From Arcuatula senhousia (Eukaryota; Mollusca; Bivalvia; Mytilida; Mytilidae), in NCBI GenBank assembly GCA_963971305.1, contig OZ020308.1, forward strand, positions 26,999,275-27,063,274: a DNA stretch of 64,000 bases. The letters are read 5' to 3'. Shown piece by piece: positions 45,454 through 57,696 of this stretch; the stretch's first letter is position 1, and each line of letters begins with the position of its first letter. The position numbers were made by a program, and so were the translations under genes. The notes beneath the pieces were generated by a model that worked only from the letters and a program-made list of their open reading frames with translations, had not been told where the DNA came from and did not search any database.

Positions 45454-45851
45454 TAACAATGCATTTTTCAATAGGTGTACCCTTGTATTCATTTTTAAAC
45501 AAAATAATTATTGACCGATTTTCACTTTCTATGGGTCAAAATCTTTCAGTTAACATCCAAACGTTTATTTTTAGCCAACAGAAAACCTATGTCTATGCGG
45601 CGTTAATGAACGTTATTTTAGTTTGAAAAAAGGGGGATGATTTTTCGATTTTATTTTTAATACCCAAATTTTCAAAGATGCAAGCGCCCTGTAGACACAC
45701 GATTGGCACATAAATTTCTTTGTCAATATTTAAGATAAGTTTATTCATTTATCTATTTAAATATTATTTTATATCAACCAATCACGTTGCTGTCTGTATT
45801 TTATTCCACGCTTTATCTAAGGGTAAAAAATTTACCGCTGGCAGAGGTTTG

Positions 45852-46765
45852 CATTTGCGCAGTTGTAACCTATACTTTTTGCATAAAAATCAGAAGGAGA
45901 CTTTTCTTTTATCAAAAATATATCTAAGATATATCTAGACTTTATATAAATAGTAAGAAAAAAATAATCTTTTTGTTTAAGCCCTGGAGAACTGATTATA
46001 AATAGGGCCCCTCTTGCCAGAAAATTCTAATTTTTTAATTGGTTGATAGAGGAAATACGGTATTCTACCAGAAAGTTCTTTAATAGCTTAAGATTTATCC
46101 CATATTTTATAGAAGACTTATGAATTATCTACAGATGAGATTGACCTGCGACATACCTTTGGCCTCTTTTGACCAAAATATAGGTCTTAATATAAAGATA
46201 TTGTATTTTTTTGGAAAATAGAAAAAATTCTGCATTTTGAACCAGAGTATAACCTTCTTGTAGCACAAAACGTTTGTGTTTTTGTGTCTAATGTTTTACA
46301 TCTGCATCTATACATAAATTTTATAACAGTTTTAAGCAGAGAATTATTTCTTTAGTTTTTTTTAAATTAACAATTTAGTGCACCCCCATTGTCTACAAAT
46401 GGACACAATTTTCGCTTTGGGCTGTTTAAAAATTTTTTCCTGGTTTGAATCATTGTTGTGTACTTACTGGTGTTCATCAATATTACCTATGCATCTAAGC
46501 AAAATAATAAAATGCAAACAACCACTCTTTGATTAATAATAACAACAGATTTAATATTTTATGAGTCCCTACGTCTTTTTCTCCTTTTTCCTATTACAGA
46601 GTTAAGAAACAGACTATAGACCAGTTTTTGCGAACTAAATATAGAACAAATATCATAATTTGTATTTACACGTCGATATTTCAAGTTTCATTCAAATAAA
46701 GCTTTACAACAACCAATTCAACGTAAAAAGAGGCAGTTTCTATAGGTTACAACTGCGCAAATGCT
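45852..46765. repeat. Inverted pair of gcgcagttgtaacc repeats
   Basis: gcatttgcgcagttgtaacc at ~45855 is the reverse complement of ggttacaactgcgcaaatgc at 46745. A third copy, in direct orientation with the latter, flanks the Harbinger MITE at ~45150. The ~0.9-kb interior is AT-rich without a gene. It may be the ends of an element or a rearranged repeat. Confidence 0.45.
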
Positions 46766-46814
46766 AACAATGCATTTTTCCATAGGGGTAACCTTGTATT
46801 CATTTTTTTTTCAG

Positions 46815-48369
46815 TATACTCGGATCATTGCATATTATCATTTCATTACAGAGTATACTATTATAGGATTCAGAACCGATTCACTGTAGTAATGCGCTTG
46901 TGATAAAGTTCATCAATTTTAACGTGCGTGTTTTGTTTTCTGTTCTAGTGTCTACTACAGTTTGATTTTTTCAATAAACAATCCTCAATCTGTATATTTA
47001 TACATGTAAGTTGTGTATTTTCGTTTTTTCATTCGTTCGTTATTATTTTACATCAACTTTAACTATTCATATGCGCATTCGTCTTGGCAAGCTAAATAAC
47101 TACTTGGTCGCCATTTTTAAATTTGCATTTTTTTGTTTTTATTTCGAATGTATTCATAATGTGTTCACCATGAGTAAACTGTCATATAATTATTTATTGC
47201 ATAAAAACAAGCGCGATTAAGTGTGTTTTGTTTTTCAACGCCCCTTAATGTTATCAATACATGAACTTGTGACGGAAATCGACATAACTCCTCAATGGTT
47301 TGTTTGTAAATACAGAAGCATGTATATTTTCATATGACATGCGCGGTGATTGGGCGACTGTATTATCTTGTGTAGAATGTGTGTTTTACATCTCTTTCAA
47401 GATTAATATACATGTAAATTTGGAAACAATCATCTTCTGATTAAAGGAGTTTAAACTTTTTAATAAACTTTTGCTTTGTCTTCTGACTTGTGAGGCCAAA
47501 TAAAAAGTAGGTGAGTTCATTGTTGTAAATTCTAATGGGCGTGGTAAAGGGGGGTACCGTGTATGTATGAAGGGCAAATAAAAAATCAATATCACAATGC
47601 ACGATAAATAATTTTCACTGATCTTGATGCACGATAAATAAAGTAACACCATCTCCATTTGTAATAAATGATAGCTTGACTTTCGCCACTTAATTAATGA
47701 TCTATAGTAAAATAGAAACAGTCTAGCAATCTGACGATTCAGACCAAAAAATATATGGTTTCTTGACAAAAAATATTTCCTCAAATGATTTGTCATCATT
47801 GTGACAAAACAAAAACCTTGAATGGAAAATAAGTCAGATAAATCACGAAAACACGAAGAATAAATGTGGTGAACAAGATGATGGACGCACCCGGTCGTAT
47901 GCACAGCTGAACGAGAAATAAAAAATCAAGATATATAGATGAATGGAAAATAAAAAAGTGCCGATCACGGTGCACGAAAATAACACTTTAAATGCCATGA
48001 AAAAAATTACAGAAAATCTGTTCTGTGCCAAGGCTTGTTTTTCTTGAGATGTAGTATTTTGTAAGTGATGTTAGCAATTATAGCGTAACATCACAAAACA
48101 ATCCTGGCCTTTGTTCCAACGATGTAGACCAAATACAAGAAATTGAAAATTACGCTGCTTCTGAAGTTCTATATGCCTTTCGATTGTATGAGATCTTTGA
48201 AGCTTAGATTTTTTGTTATCATACCTGTAATCATGATACCTGTGCATTTTTTATTATTGTGTTTAAAAGATTGTTCCGTTAAATCTCCTGTAAAAACCGG
48301 ATTGCATCACCTTAAAAAAGCAATAATGATTGACACTTACTACACTCCCTGATCATTCAACGTTCCCTG
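46815..48369. other. No recognised gene
   Basis: AT-rich. Repeated short phrases such as gcacgataaataa (47600, 47628), ggtgcacgaaaataac and atgaatggaaaataa suggest an old tandem repeat between ~47570 and 48000. The 172-codon minus-strand frame at 47386-47904 passes through these repeats and is not credible. Confidence 0.4.
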
Positions 48370-48435
48370 GCACACGGTACACGGTACACGATGAGCGGTA
48401 CACGGTACACGGTACACGGAGCGGTACACGGAACG
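48370..48435. repeat. Minisatellite ggtacacggtacac
   Basis: About 65 bp of ggtacac units with variants (acggtacacg, gagcggtacacgg). Confidence 0.75.
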
Positions 48436-49884
48436 GAATCTCAATATTGAGTTAATGAAATATAATATTGATAATAATATAAACTACGATTTCTTTTTAA
48501 GTATTTTTTTTATTCTTTGATACTTAATCTATCACACTTTCTATTTTGTAATACAATGTTAAATAATATTTAGTAATTGATATTTTGTTATAAAAAAAGA
48601 ATGATTCACGACTTTGTACAATCTTGTCTGAAAGGTTAATTTTTTAACAGCCATACCTCAAGCAATTCATGTCATTGAGCGATCGGAAGAGATAAAATAC
48701 ATGTATGCTAAAATATTTTAATATTTTATAAATATTATGAGTATTTTCAATAACTCTTCTTTTAGATCTAAAAGACCACAACATTGGACGCAATAACTTC
48801 AGAGTTCGAGTTATTTAGCTAATTCGAAAACGGTATTTCACGTGTACACGTTATTTATTAGAGTTTTTAAATCAAGTAAGATTCTAATTCAATGAGTCTA
48901 AGTTGCAAAAAATGAATAGAATGAAATCATGTCAAATTAAAATGAAATAAAATAAAATAAAATGGAAGAAGTTATTTGAAACTTATGAAGACCCTCATTT
49001 GATTTCAAGATGTAGACAGAAATATAAGCCATGTCCTCGAAAATGTATTTGTACATGACTTTTGTATGCGTTTGAGTCACACGTACATTGTGTTTACTCA
49101 ATATCTTTCCATTTAGTATTAATCCAATTAAGTTGAAATAAAATTAACCAAATTGAAACGGCATATAATATTTCGCAAGTTCTTGAATGAAACATTCTTA
49201 ATTTTTTTTTAAAGTCGATTATTCAAAAATATATAAAAAAAGAATTTTCTAAGGATTTTCAACGTACGTCTTGAGTCACTGGCCCCCGAACACCCTACAG
49301 TAAGATAAATACACTTCCATAAAGGTCTAGATGCGCCATTGATTACATGGGGTATTTGCAGTTATAGTGTATTGATGGGATTAATCATTCTGCTAATTGT
49401 CAATCTAAGAACGCTACTGGGAAGACGTCAACGCCTACGAGTTATCACTCTTTCAACGTCGTCGAACGCCCAACTGTGCGGCACAACGTTGCAGACGTTG
49501 CGATTTTCCTTCTTGTTTGCCACTTTTTTACTGTTCAAAGTATTCTAGTGAAAAGTTTAATACCACAGAATTCCTCAGAATCTCTAGTTTATTGTGTTAG
49601 TTTTTGGCTACTGAACAATACGTGTTATTAAAATGTCGCTGTATGAACAATAGAATAAATGCGATTAACGTGTTTTTCCCTATATGTCTATACAAAATCA
49701 CATGAGAAATTGCTATTTTCAAGGTGAATTTACTCAAAAATAAGGTCCATAACCCCTTCATTGATTCTGACATTCATGTGTAGGTCCTGTTTTCAGTAGT
49801 TACATTTCCAAACAAAATTATTGGTCCCCCCTTAATGTAACGTACATTCGATGAACTATTCAACTGTAGCTCCTATACTTTTAA
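48436..49884. other. No recognised gene
   Basis: AT-rich sequence with small A/T-rich simple repeats (aaataaaataaaataaaa near 48945). The frame at 49339-49548 is not recognisable. Confidence 0.4.
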
Positions 49885-51102
49885 ACTGTTCTTGATCTTT
49901 GTACAAATTATGCTCAAAAGTGGCGATTCCGTTTCAATGCGAAGAAATCTGCAGTTGTACAGTTTGCCAACAACTACCATGTAAAGTGTGTAGACTTTAA
50001 TTGGACTATCGGAGATGAACGGATCCCGAAGGAAGATCGTTACAACCATCTCGGTATAGAGTTAGAATCAAAGTTTAGGTCATTAGATAGAACAATCAAT
50101 TCATGCAGAAAAAGACGAAATGCGTATTTTGCTTTAAACTCTGTTAATTGTAAATCTACAAATCCGTTGGTGTTAATTCGACTTTATAACTCTATTGTTT
50201 TACCTGCGATGCTGTATGGCTGTGAGATGTGGTTTAATCTAAAAATGGAAGACCTTGCGAACTTGAACCGAAATCAACATTTTATTGTTAAACATATTCT
50301 CAAATTAAAGACTTGTACTAGATCGGATATGTGTCAGAGCATAATAGGGCTACACCCTATTATATCGGCTATAGAGAAGAGAAAATTATATTTCCTGCAA
50401 AAACTGTGTACCCTGGACACCAATTTTATCACAAAACAGATATTTTTACGGAAATTATTCTCTTATTTTATAGACACTAATCTAGTTCGGTTTGGTTTCA
50501 TACCTGACATTGTCAGTATTTTGACGAAATATGATTTACAATCATTCATGATTGACTTCTTGTATGATGGGACCTTCCCAGCTAAACGCGAATGGAAAAA
50601 CTTAGTCAACAATGCTGTTAACTCTGTACAAAGTGAGGAATGGATCGATCGAATAAACTCTGACGTCAGTTTCAGTAGATTCCGGAACATTCATGAGTCG
50701 GTGACTATAGCTACATTCTGGAAGCAAGCTACATCGTGCAGCGAAATTTGGAACTGTTATTTTATAACGAAGCTCATTACTGACATTCCAAACATCACAG
50801 CTGCTACCTGCTCTGTCTGTAAACGTCAATATACCGATGTATTTGTACATGCATGTTGTGATTGCAACGGAACATTATTCTTACAAAACATTTGGTGGGA
50901 TTTAATCATGGAAAGTTTTGCACTGGAACTGTTCGTCGAGTTAGTCACATACAACGAGGAAATATTATATCAGGTCATGTTGGGCAGAAAAACAGTTACA
51001 CAGAACTTTGATTTTCTGAGTTTTTCAGCCATGTGCCACTTACAAAATGTACATGTCATACGAGCAATAGCCGAATACAACAGGCTGCGCTATCAACTTT
51101 AA
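49885..51102 (+). pseudogene. LINE ORF2 C-terminal part (5'-truncated non-LTR retrotransposon)
   Basis: Open for ~405 codons from just after a TAA at 49882, with no usable start. It begins at LDLCTNYAQKWRFRFNAKKS, the end of an RT domain. It continues with HLGIELESKFRSLDRTI, LIRLYNSIVLPAMLYGCEMW (the conserved LINE segment after the RT palm), KRKLYFLQKL, DVSFSRFRNIHESV and a C-terminal CSVCKRQYTDVFVHAC cluster that may bind zinc. It ends in FCSSAMCH-like and EYNRL segments. The catalytic YxDD part is absent. A short 3' UTR with AATAAA ends in a GAT microsatellite, as LINE tails often do. Intact coding suggests a fairly recent insertion. The 36840-37427 copy is a relative. Clade not assigned. 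Confidence 0.8.
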
Positions 51103-51180
51103 CTTACACCGCATGTATTGTACGTGTTTCATGCATAAATGTTATTATCATGTAATCTCTGTATAGAGGAAATAAAGAAG

Positions 51181-51203
51181 TGATGATGATGATGATGATG
51201 ATG
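51181..51203 (+). repeat. GAT microsatellite tail of LINE
   Basis: Seven tandem GAT units follow the LINE 3' UTR (aataaagaag) and mark its 3' end. Confidence 0.7.
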
Positions 51204-51811
51204 ACCTATTTAAAAGTTGTACTACTCAACTATATCATTTAATGATATACATGCGTTTTTAAATAGGCCCGTTATATTAAAAAGTAAGTATATTTCATAT
51301 ATTTTAATGTATATTTATCTAGACAATTGTCGAAAGTATAGGGTAAATATGTTTTTTACCCTCTAACTACGCACATATGCACACAATTACGTTTTTTGGC
51401 GAAACTAGTGTTTTATTGCCCTTTTTCATAACCTTTCTCGACTGTCGAAGGTTTAAATACATTTGGAAGTTCATTTTAAAGCATAATGTAGAGTATGGAA
51501 GGATTTCGTGGCAATTAGATATGACAAAATATCAGTTAAACGTATTCTTTCCTGAAAAAAAAACAAAATTATGCAGACACTTTTCAAAAAAGCACTAATC
51601 AATGTACTTCTCAACCGTTTTTACGTAACGCACCTTCCATACACTGCAGATTATGAAAGAAAATTAAAACTTATATCTATATCTGCACTTATATTTAAAC
51701 GTAATTTTAATTGCAAGACATAAGTACGACAAAATTCTTCTTGCATGTGATATGCAACCACCTGTTGTATTTTTCCGGCCATAAAATTTGACTAAAAAAA
51801 GATCATATACT

Positions 51812-52366
51812 ATGAAAGAAGCAGAGGTACCAATGGGGTATCCAAATATCAAAAGTCCGAAAGGGCAGAGACAAAACCAGTAAACACCAACAGGAACGGG
51901 ACAAAAACAGACAACATGTATAACATGGAAACAGGTGCTCCGGAAGAATAAGGAGTTCCTGCTTGCTATAGCACACCCATCGCGTTGCCAATAGTCCATT
52001 CAGCGTGTCAAATCCGGTAAAGAAAGACAAAACAACACCCTATGACAAACCAACATCTGCACTAATCTGAGAGATCGAAATCCCATATTTGTCTAAAAGT
52101 GCATGGTGTCTTCCGTAAAATTTCTTGAGTGAAGACAGCAGCCGAAGAGCAACATAACCTTGTGTGAGCAATTTTTGCGTTAGACGTGTCGCTCTGCTAA
52201 GGAAATCGATGTAAGTCCCGCACGCTCTGGAGTAACGAATCAATTGAGATACGTAAACTCCATAAGCTGGAGCGGACGGAATGTTGCTACACAAGAAGGG
52301 AAAGTTGACGATTGGAAAGTTGAAGTCATCACGTTTGTCATAGAGCCTTGTTTCATATTTCATAGG
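51812..52366 (-). mobile_element. PLE 3' end (family P2)
   Basis: The minus strand encodes YDKRDDFNFPIVNFPFLCSN, then YGVYVSQLIRYSRACGTYID, TQKLLTQGYV, LSSLKKFYGRHH and KYGISISQISAD. This is the RT tail in one clean frame, with the P2 3' UTR ending at gaagcagaggtacc (51818). Truncated 5' just upstream of YDKRDD. There is a ~70-bp deletion in the UTR relative to 35152. Confidence 0.75.
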
Positions 52367-53008
52367 TGTGCAATAATTATATATAAATAGCTTTTTTGCC
52401 AGTAATTACTTTTTTTATATAACGAAGCAGAGGTACAGATGGGTCCAGACATAACCTGTATAAAAGTTAACTTTAGGCAGTCATTTAGATTGCTTTTCGT
52501 GGTAACTCGAGTTAACCATTGCCCATTATCTAGTTAACTAAAGTTAACTTTAGTGTTGCCAGAACAGTCCACGGTCCAGACATCTCTGGACTGCTCTTGT
52601 CCATGAACTGGACAGCTTAAGGCAGTCCAAAGTTAACTTCAGGTCAGAGTAGTCCAAAGTTAACTTTAGGGAACTTTAAGTTACTAGCAGACCAAAGTTA
52701 ACTTTAGGTCGGACCACTCCAAGGTTAACTTTAGGGAACTTAATGTCGGTAGCAGACTTAATTTAATTCTTAGTCACAAAGAATATATTTCTTACTATTT
52801 TCAAATAAAAATGTACGAAAATTTAGATATTATTCCTTAAATAAATAAATAATGTAAATAGAAAAATATTTAAATATATTTTTTTATTTTTGAAATAGAT
52901 TACTACTTTTAAAACAAAGAATAATATAAATAGATAATTCAAATAAATAAACATTTAAAAATAAATAATTATTTTCAACAACTAAGTATTCTTTAAATAG
53001 AAAATAAT

Positions 53009-53060
53009 GAGATGTGGAATAAGTGTACGCGACACAGCCCACAATCAAACGGCAATTTTG
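53009..53060 (-). repeat. Block shared with left edge of repeat copies B and C
   Basis: The reverse complement of tgtgtcgcgtacacttattc with attgccgtttgattgtgggc aligns over ~50 bp with 4218-4268 and 60538-60588. Here it lies inside the TIR element next to the PLE relic. Confidence 0.5.
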
Positions 53061-53282
53061 AAAAACAACAACGGACAACCGCCAGCAGCCTTCAACGAGG
53101 CCATTTGGCACTGCTCGCAGTTGTGCAATTGGCCCATGGTCTAAATAAAATTCCTATAATTCAAATCCAGCCCTGAAATAGTCACGGATAGACTCCCTTC
53201 TTAAACAAGGAACAGAAAACATCAAAAAGACAAGTACAAACGAAAGCTTTGTCAAACATTCCTGGCTTAGGACAGGCACATG

Positions 53283-54390
53283 TAATATGTGGCGGGGTTA
53301 AACTAGTTTTTTGGGCCCAACCTTCCCCCTATCAATATTCCAAGACAAAGCACATAAACCAAACACACAATAAAAATCAAATCGATCCAATTCCACTAGA
53401 GAGAACCTAAGACAAAAAACAAGAACAAACAAAAGGACGGTAAAGGAACTCTCTATCGAACACTCGCTGTTACTGACAGGTAGCTGAGAATCATCAAGCG
53501 ACTGATGTAAAAAAATCAAACGTATCGATTTTAAATCCGACACAACACTTCAAACAATAATGATTTAGTGAAGTGTCATCACACAAAACCGACACGCTTG
53601 ATCGCTATAATGCTTAAAAATGACAATAGTAAAAACGTTTATGGAAGTTTTAAAGCGAGTATCAAGTTATCAAAATGTCTGCCAAAAAACACTAAATTCA
53701 AAGATTTAACCTAAATATTCAATTCATATCCTTTCCGTAATAAATTTTGAAGCCAATTTTTCATTACTAATGGATTGCTTTTAAATTTGTGCGCTTTATA
53801 AAAAACATTACCATAAAATTCAGGATGTGATATTCCTTTCACTATGAGAAAACGGCGTGTACAATTATTTTTTTTCAATAAGAGATCGATACTTGTGGAA
53901 GATTTTAGAAAAAGATTTTACTAATTTGTGGTATCGATAACCTTGTTTTAATAATTTTTCAGTAATAAAACGGTTTTTATTATTAAAATCAGAAACACCA
54001 CTGCAGATCCGAGCATATCTTACTAACTGTGAAATGTAAACCCCGTATGACGGCGTTAGTGGAACATCTCCTTCAAGAAAAAGGAAATTTATAATAGAGA
54101 AGGTAAAGTCGTCACGTTTATCATATACTTTGGTTTGTAATTTTCCGTCAATAATACTTAAAATATAAATATAAAAAAGGACATCTATCACCGGTGACTT
54201 TAGATTTGTTCAAGGTTAATTCAGAAGGATAGATATCTGTAATAAAATTAGAAAATGAAGGATTGTTGAGTGCAAGAATGTCATCTAAATATCTAAAAGT
54301 ATAATTGAAAGTTCCGATTAGGTTCTGTTTGTTGGGGTCTTTTTGTTATTTAGCCATAAATTATGATTCATAATAGTATAGGAAAAGGTC
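53283..54390 (-). pseudogene. Penelope-like element relic (family P3) inside TIR element
   Basis: Minus strand: ADLFLYYYES near 54385, PNKQNLIGTFNYTFRYLDDI (YLDD catalytic box kept), LNNPSFSNFITDIYPSELTL, then LQTKVYDKRDDFTFSIINF, YGVYISQLVRYARIC, FITEKLLKQGYRYHKL and KYRSLIEK. A long 3' UTR reaches ~53283. Frameshifts separate the palm from the tail, and fingers and upstream parts are missing. It matches 30830-32460 through the UTR. Confidence 0.7.
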
Positions 54391-55404
54391 GGCTATAAAA
54401 CTGTTTTTGTTGCCTTATTTATCATGTTTATTAAAACATATAGTGTTTTTATTTGAAATGAATAATAAGTTGCAGTTTGCAAAACACCCTGCCGATATAT
54501 GCTTATAAAATAAATCTTTCATAAATTAACAAATATTTTAATTAAATTAATATTTTCAAAATAAATATTTCATGGAAATAGATAAATACATATAAAATAT
54601 CCTTTTTTTAAATAAATGGGTTTCAAATTCTAATTTGAAAACCAATGACTAAATGATGGTAATAATTTTAAAAATGAAAAATGTATATAAGTAGTTTTAT
54701 ATAAATCAAGTCAAATGATAAATATAATCTGAGCCGAGTTATCATTAGGACGCTCTTCGCTTCAGCGCGGTTAACTTTGGGTCGCTGTAGGTTAAAGTTA
54801 ACTTAAGGTCGCTCTAGGCTAAAGTTAACTTTAGGTCGCTCTTACGCTAAAGTTAACTTCAGGTTGGTTCTAGGCTAAAGTTAACTAGCAGAGCGGTCAA
54901 GAAGAGCAGACCGTGGACCAAGTTTGCTATTACAGTTAACTTTAGATCGGTCCACGGTCTGCCTGATGCAATCTAAGAAGCAGACCTCAATTAACTTTAG
55001 GCAGTGAAAAAGTTAACTTTTCTAGTTAACTTGGCATACAGGTTATGTCTGGACGTATCTGTATATGATGAAAAGGGAAAAAGAATATTTCATGGCAGAA
55101 TAAAAAAAAAACTATTGTAGTGTTTATATTTAAAGTGAGTTGTAAACATTAACACAGTTGTAAATAATTAAGGAATTAGTAACAGTTTAGTATTAAAATA
55201 TACATGCACAAAACACATGCAGCGCACCAAAAAATGACCTTATTTTAAAATATATGTTTATTTTTACGTCAGGCGTAGCAAAATTTATTGTCTGGAATAA
55301 AGGTAATAACAAAACTACCGAACTTGAATGATCAATCTCATAGTCCAGAGAAAATGACAAAAACGAATCAGTCATATGGGAGAATAATACTTAAAATATA
55401 AATA

Positions 55405-56666
55405 TACACTTGGCCATAAGTTAGGGACCACTAGCTTTTTTATATCAAGTACCTTTTTAGATTTGTAATATAAGCAAAACTTTAAAGCATAGGTAGAAAT
55501 TTCCAAGTAAACAACTAATTTTAGACATTTTGAAGACAACTTTATCACTGCATACCAAAAGCGCTCATATAGTGTCATGTGATTCCAATTTGAAAATTGT
55601 GGACAAAACACAAGAAAACTGATGCGAAAAAATGTTTGAGTTTGAAAGCTAATCAATGCCTGGTGTAAATTACTAGCACATTGAAACGTTTTGAAAGATA
55701 CGAGGAAGGCATGTGTTGTCATGAATTCAGCTCACTTTGTTGGAAATGAGCAAAAACATGGGCACTTCCGGTCACTTTTTAAAAATTGCCCCCTAATAAC
55801 ATACACGATAATAAAGGTTGTTGTTGAAGGCATTGGTGATAGTTTTTTTTATGAAAGCAGTAATAATTTTACTTGTATTACAACATTTTGGGTTATATTC
55901 GTTAATTAACACCTTGCAATAACTGCAGAGTTTGCTATCAGATTCACATTTTCGTCCTTGGTTGGTCCTGTTTAGGTCATTATCAGTCAACATCTCAACT
56001 TACGAAATAAAAAACCGTCAATGATGTGACCAACTCTTACTCTGAATGCTCACGCACGGATTTGAGTAATTTTTACATCACAAAAAGTGAAAAGGGCTTA
56101 TTTATAGAGATTTTAACAGGAAAAAATGCAATAAATGGAAACCAACTCAGTCATTTATTGTCAGAATGATGCCAAAACATGGTGAATTTATTACAAATAT
56201 TCCATATTTTGACTAGCAGGTCTGTTTTAGGTGTCATTGCTCATTAGCACTTCCGGTTGCACATAAACGTTGAAAGAATTTCTTTATGGACATACGCGTA
56301 CCATAGAATTTTTAAATTGTGCTCCATAACTTTTAAACTTACAAATGCCTACGAATGATTCAAAATCCTTCAGGTACTGATATACCACTATCAAATGTTT
56401 CCGTTAAATGAAAAAAATAGTCCACTGGACACGTGGAGACGGAGAGTTTAAAAAGCGAACCAAACTTGATTTTTTAAAACATAGGGGTAGCCTTTTTGCA
56501 ACGTGAATTTAAATATCGGAACGTGCATAAATTTGAATATTTTTTAGCAAAAAGTATACATTAAACACCAATATCTATGTACAACATCTTGGGTTATATA
56601 AGGTAAAAATTTACATACATTTTTAATCACTCAAACTTGGTGGTCCCTAACTTATGGCCAAGTGTA
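55405..56666. mobile_element. Tc1/mariner-type MITE, 1.26 kb
   Basis: Ends are tacacttggccataagttag at the left and its exact reverse complement at the right, continuing as ggaccac, for a TIR of ~28 bp. TA flanks both ends, and copy 1 of the tandem duplication keeps the empty site aaatataaatataaaaaagg at ~54165. The insertion and TA duplication are therefore shown directly. The TIR looks like Tc1-group termini. No DDE transposase frame; the frame at 55372-55722 is not recognisable. Confidence 0.85.
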
Positions 56667-57665
56667 TATAAAAAAGGACATGTATCACCGGTGACTTAAG
56701 ATTTGTTCAAGGTTAATTCAGAAGGATAGATATCTGAAATAAAATTAGAAAATGAAGGATTGTTGAGTGCAAGAATGTCATCTAAATATCTAAAAGTATA
56801 ATTGAAAGTTCCGATTAGGTTCTGTTTGTTGGGGTCTTTTTGTTATTTAGCCATAAATTATGATTCATAATAGTATAGGAAAAGGTCGGCTATAAAACTG
56901 TTTTTGTTGCCTTATTTATCATGTTTATTAAAAAAATATAGTGTTTTTATTTGAAATGAATAATAAGTTGCAGTTTGCAAAACACCCTGCCGATATATGC
57001 TTATAAAATAAATCTTTCATAAATTAACAAATATTTTAATTAAATTAATATTTTCAAAATAAATATTTCATGGAAATAGATAAATACATATAAAATATCC
57101 TTTTTTTTTTTAAATAAATGGGTTTCAAATTCTAATTTGAAAACCAATGACTAAATGATGGTAATAATTTTAAAAATGAAAAATGTATATAAGTAGTTTT
57201 ATATAAATCAAGTCAAATGATAAATATAATCTGAGCCGAGTTATCATTAGGACGCTCTTCGCTTCAGCGCAGTTAACTTTGGGTCGCTGTAGGTTAAAGT
57301 TAACTTAAGGTCGCTCTAGTAAGTTTGCTATTACAGTTAACTTTAGATCGGTCCACGGTCTGCCTGATGCAATCTAAGAAGCAGACCTCAATTAACTTTA
57401 GGCAGTGAAAAAGTTAACTTTTCTAGTTAACTTGGCATACAGGTTATGTCTGGACGTATCTGTATATGATGAAAAGGGAAAAAGAATATTTCATGGCAGA
57501 ATAAAAAAAAACTATTGTAGTGTTTATATTTAAAGTGAGTTGTAAACATTAACACAGTTGTAAATAATTAAGGAATTAGTAACAGTTTAGTATTAAAATA
57601 TACATGCACAAAACACATGCAGCGCACCAAAAAATGACCTTATTTTAAAATATATGTTTATTTTT

Positions 57666-57696
57666 ACGTCAGGCGTAGCAAAATTTATTGTCTGGA
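57666..57696 (+). mobile_element. Left piece of a retrozyme-like unit split by a PLE
   Basis: cgtcaggcgtagcaaaattt followed by attgtctgga is the part of the 357-bp unit that starts at the hammerhead cleavage region. It continues at 58674 on the far side of the PLE. A duplicate of this junction lies at 55268-55298. Confidence 0.65.

Larger units (their letters stand above)
52436..55061. mobile_element. CAGAT-type TIR transposon with GTTAAC subterminal repeats
   Basis: Terminal inverted repeats of ~27 bp: cagatgggtccagacataac at the left, and the reverse complement of cagatacgtccagacataac at the right. TA lies on both sides (52434-52435 and 55062-55063). The TIR is nearly the same as that of 43326-44167. 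Inside each end are arrays of aaagttaactttagg units (52465-52750 and 54765-55025), a different repeat from the agcagaccagac units of the other element. The central 1.1 kb is a Penelope-like relic on the minus strand. No transposase frame. Confidence 0.7.

Noticed and set aside
47386..47904. 172-codon minus-strand frame
   Set aside because: It runs through repeated A/T-rich phrases, has no recognisable motif and no gene context.
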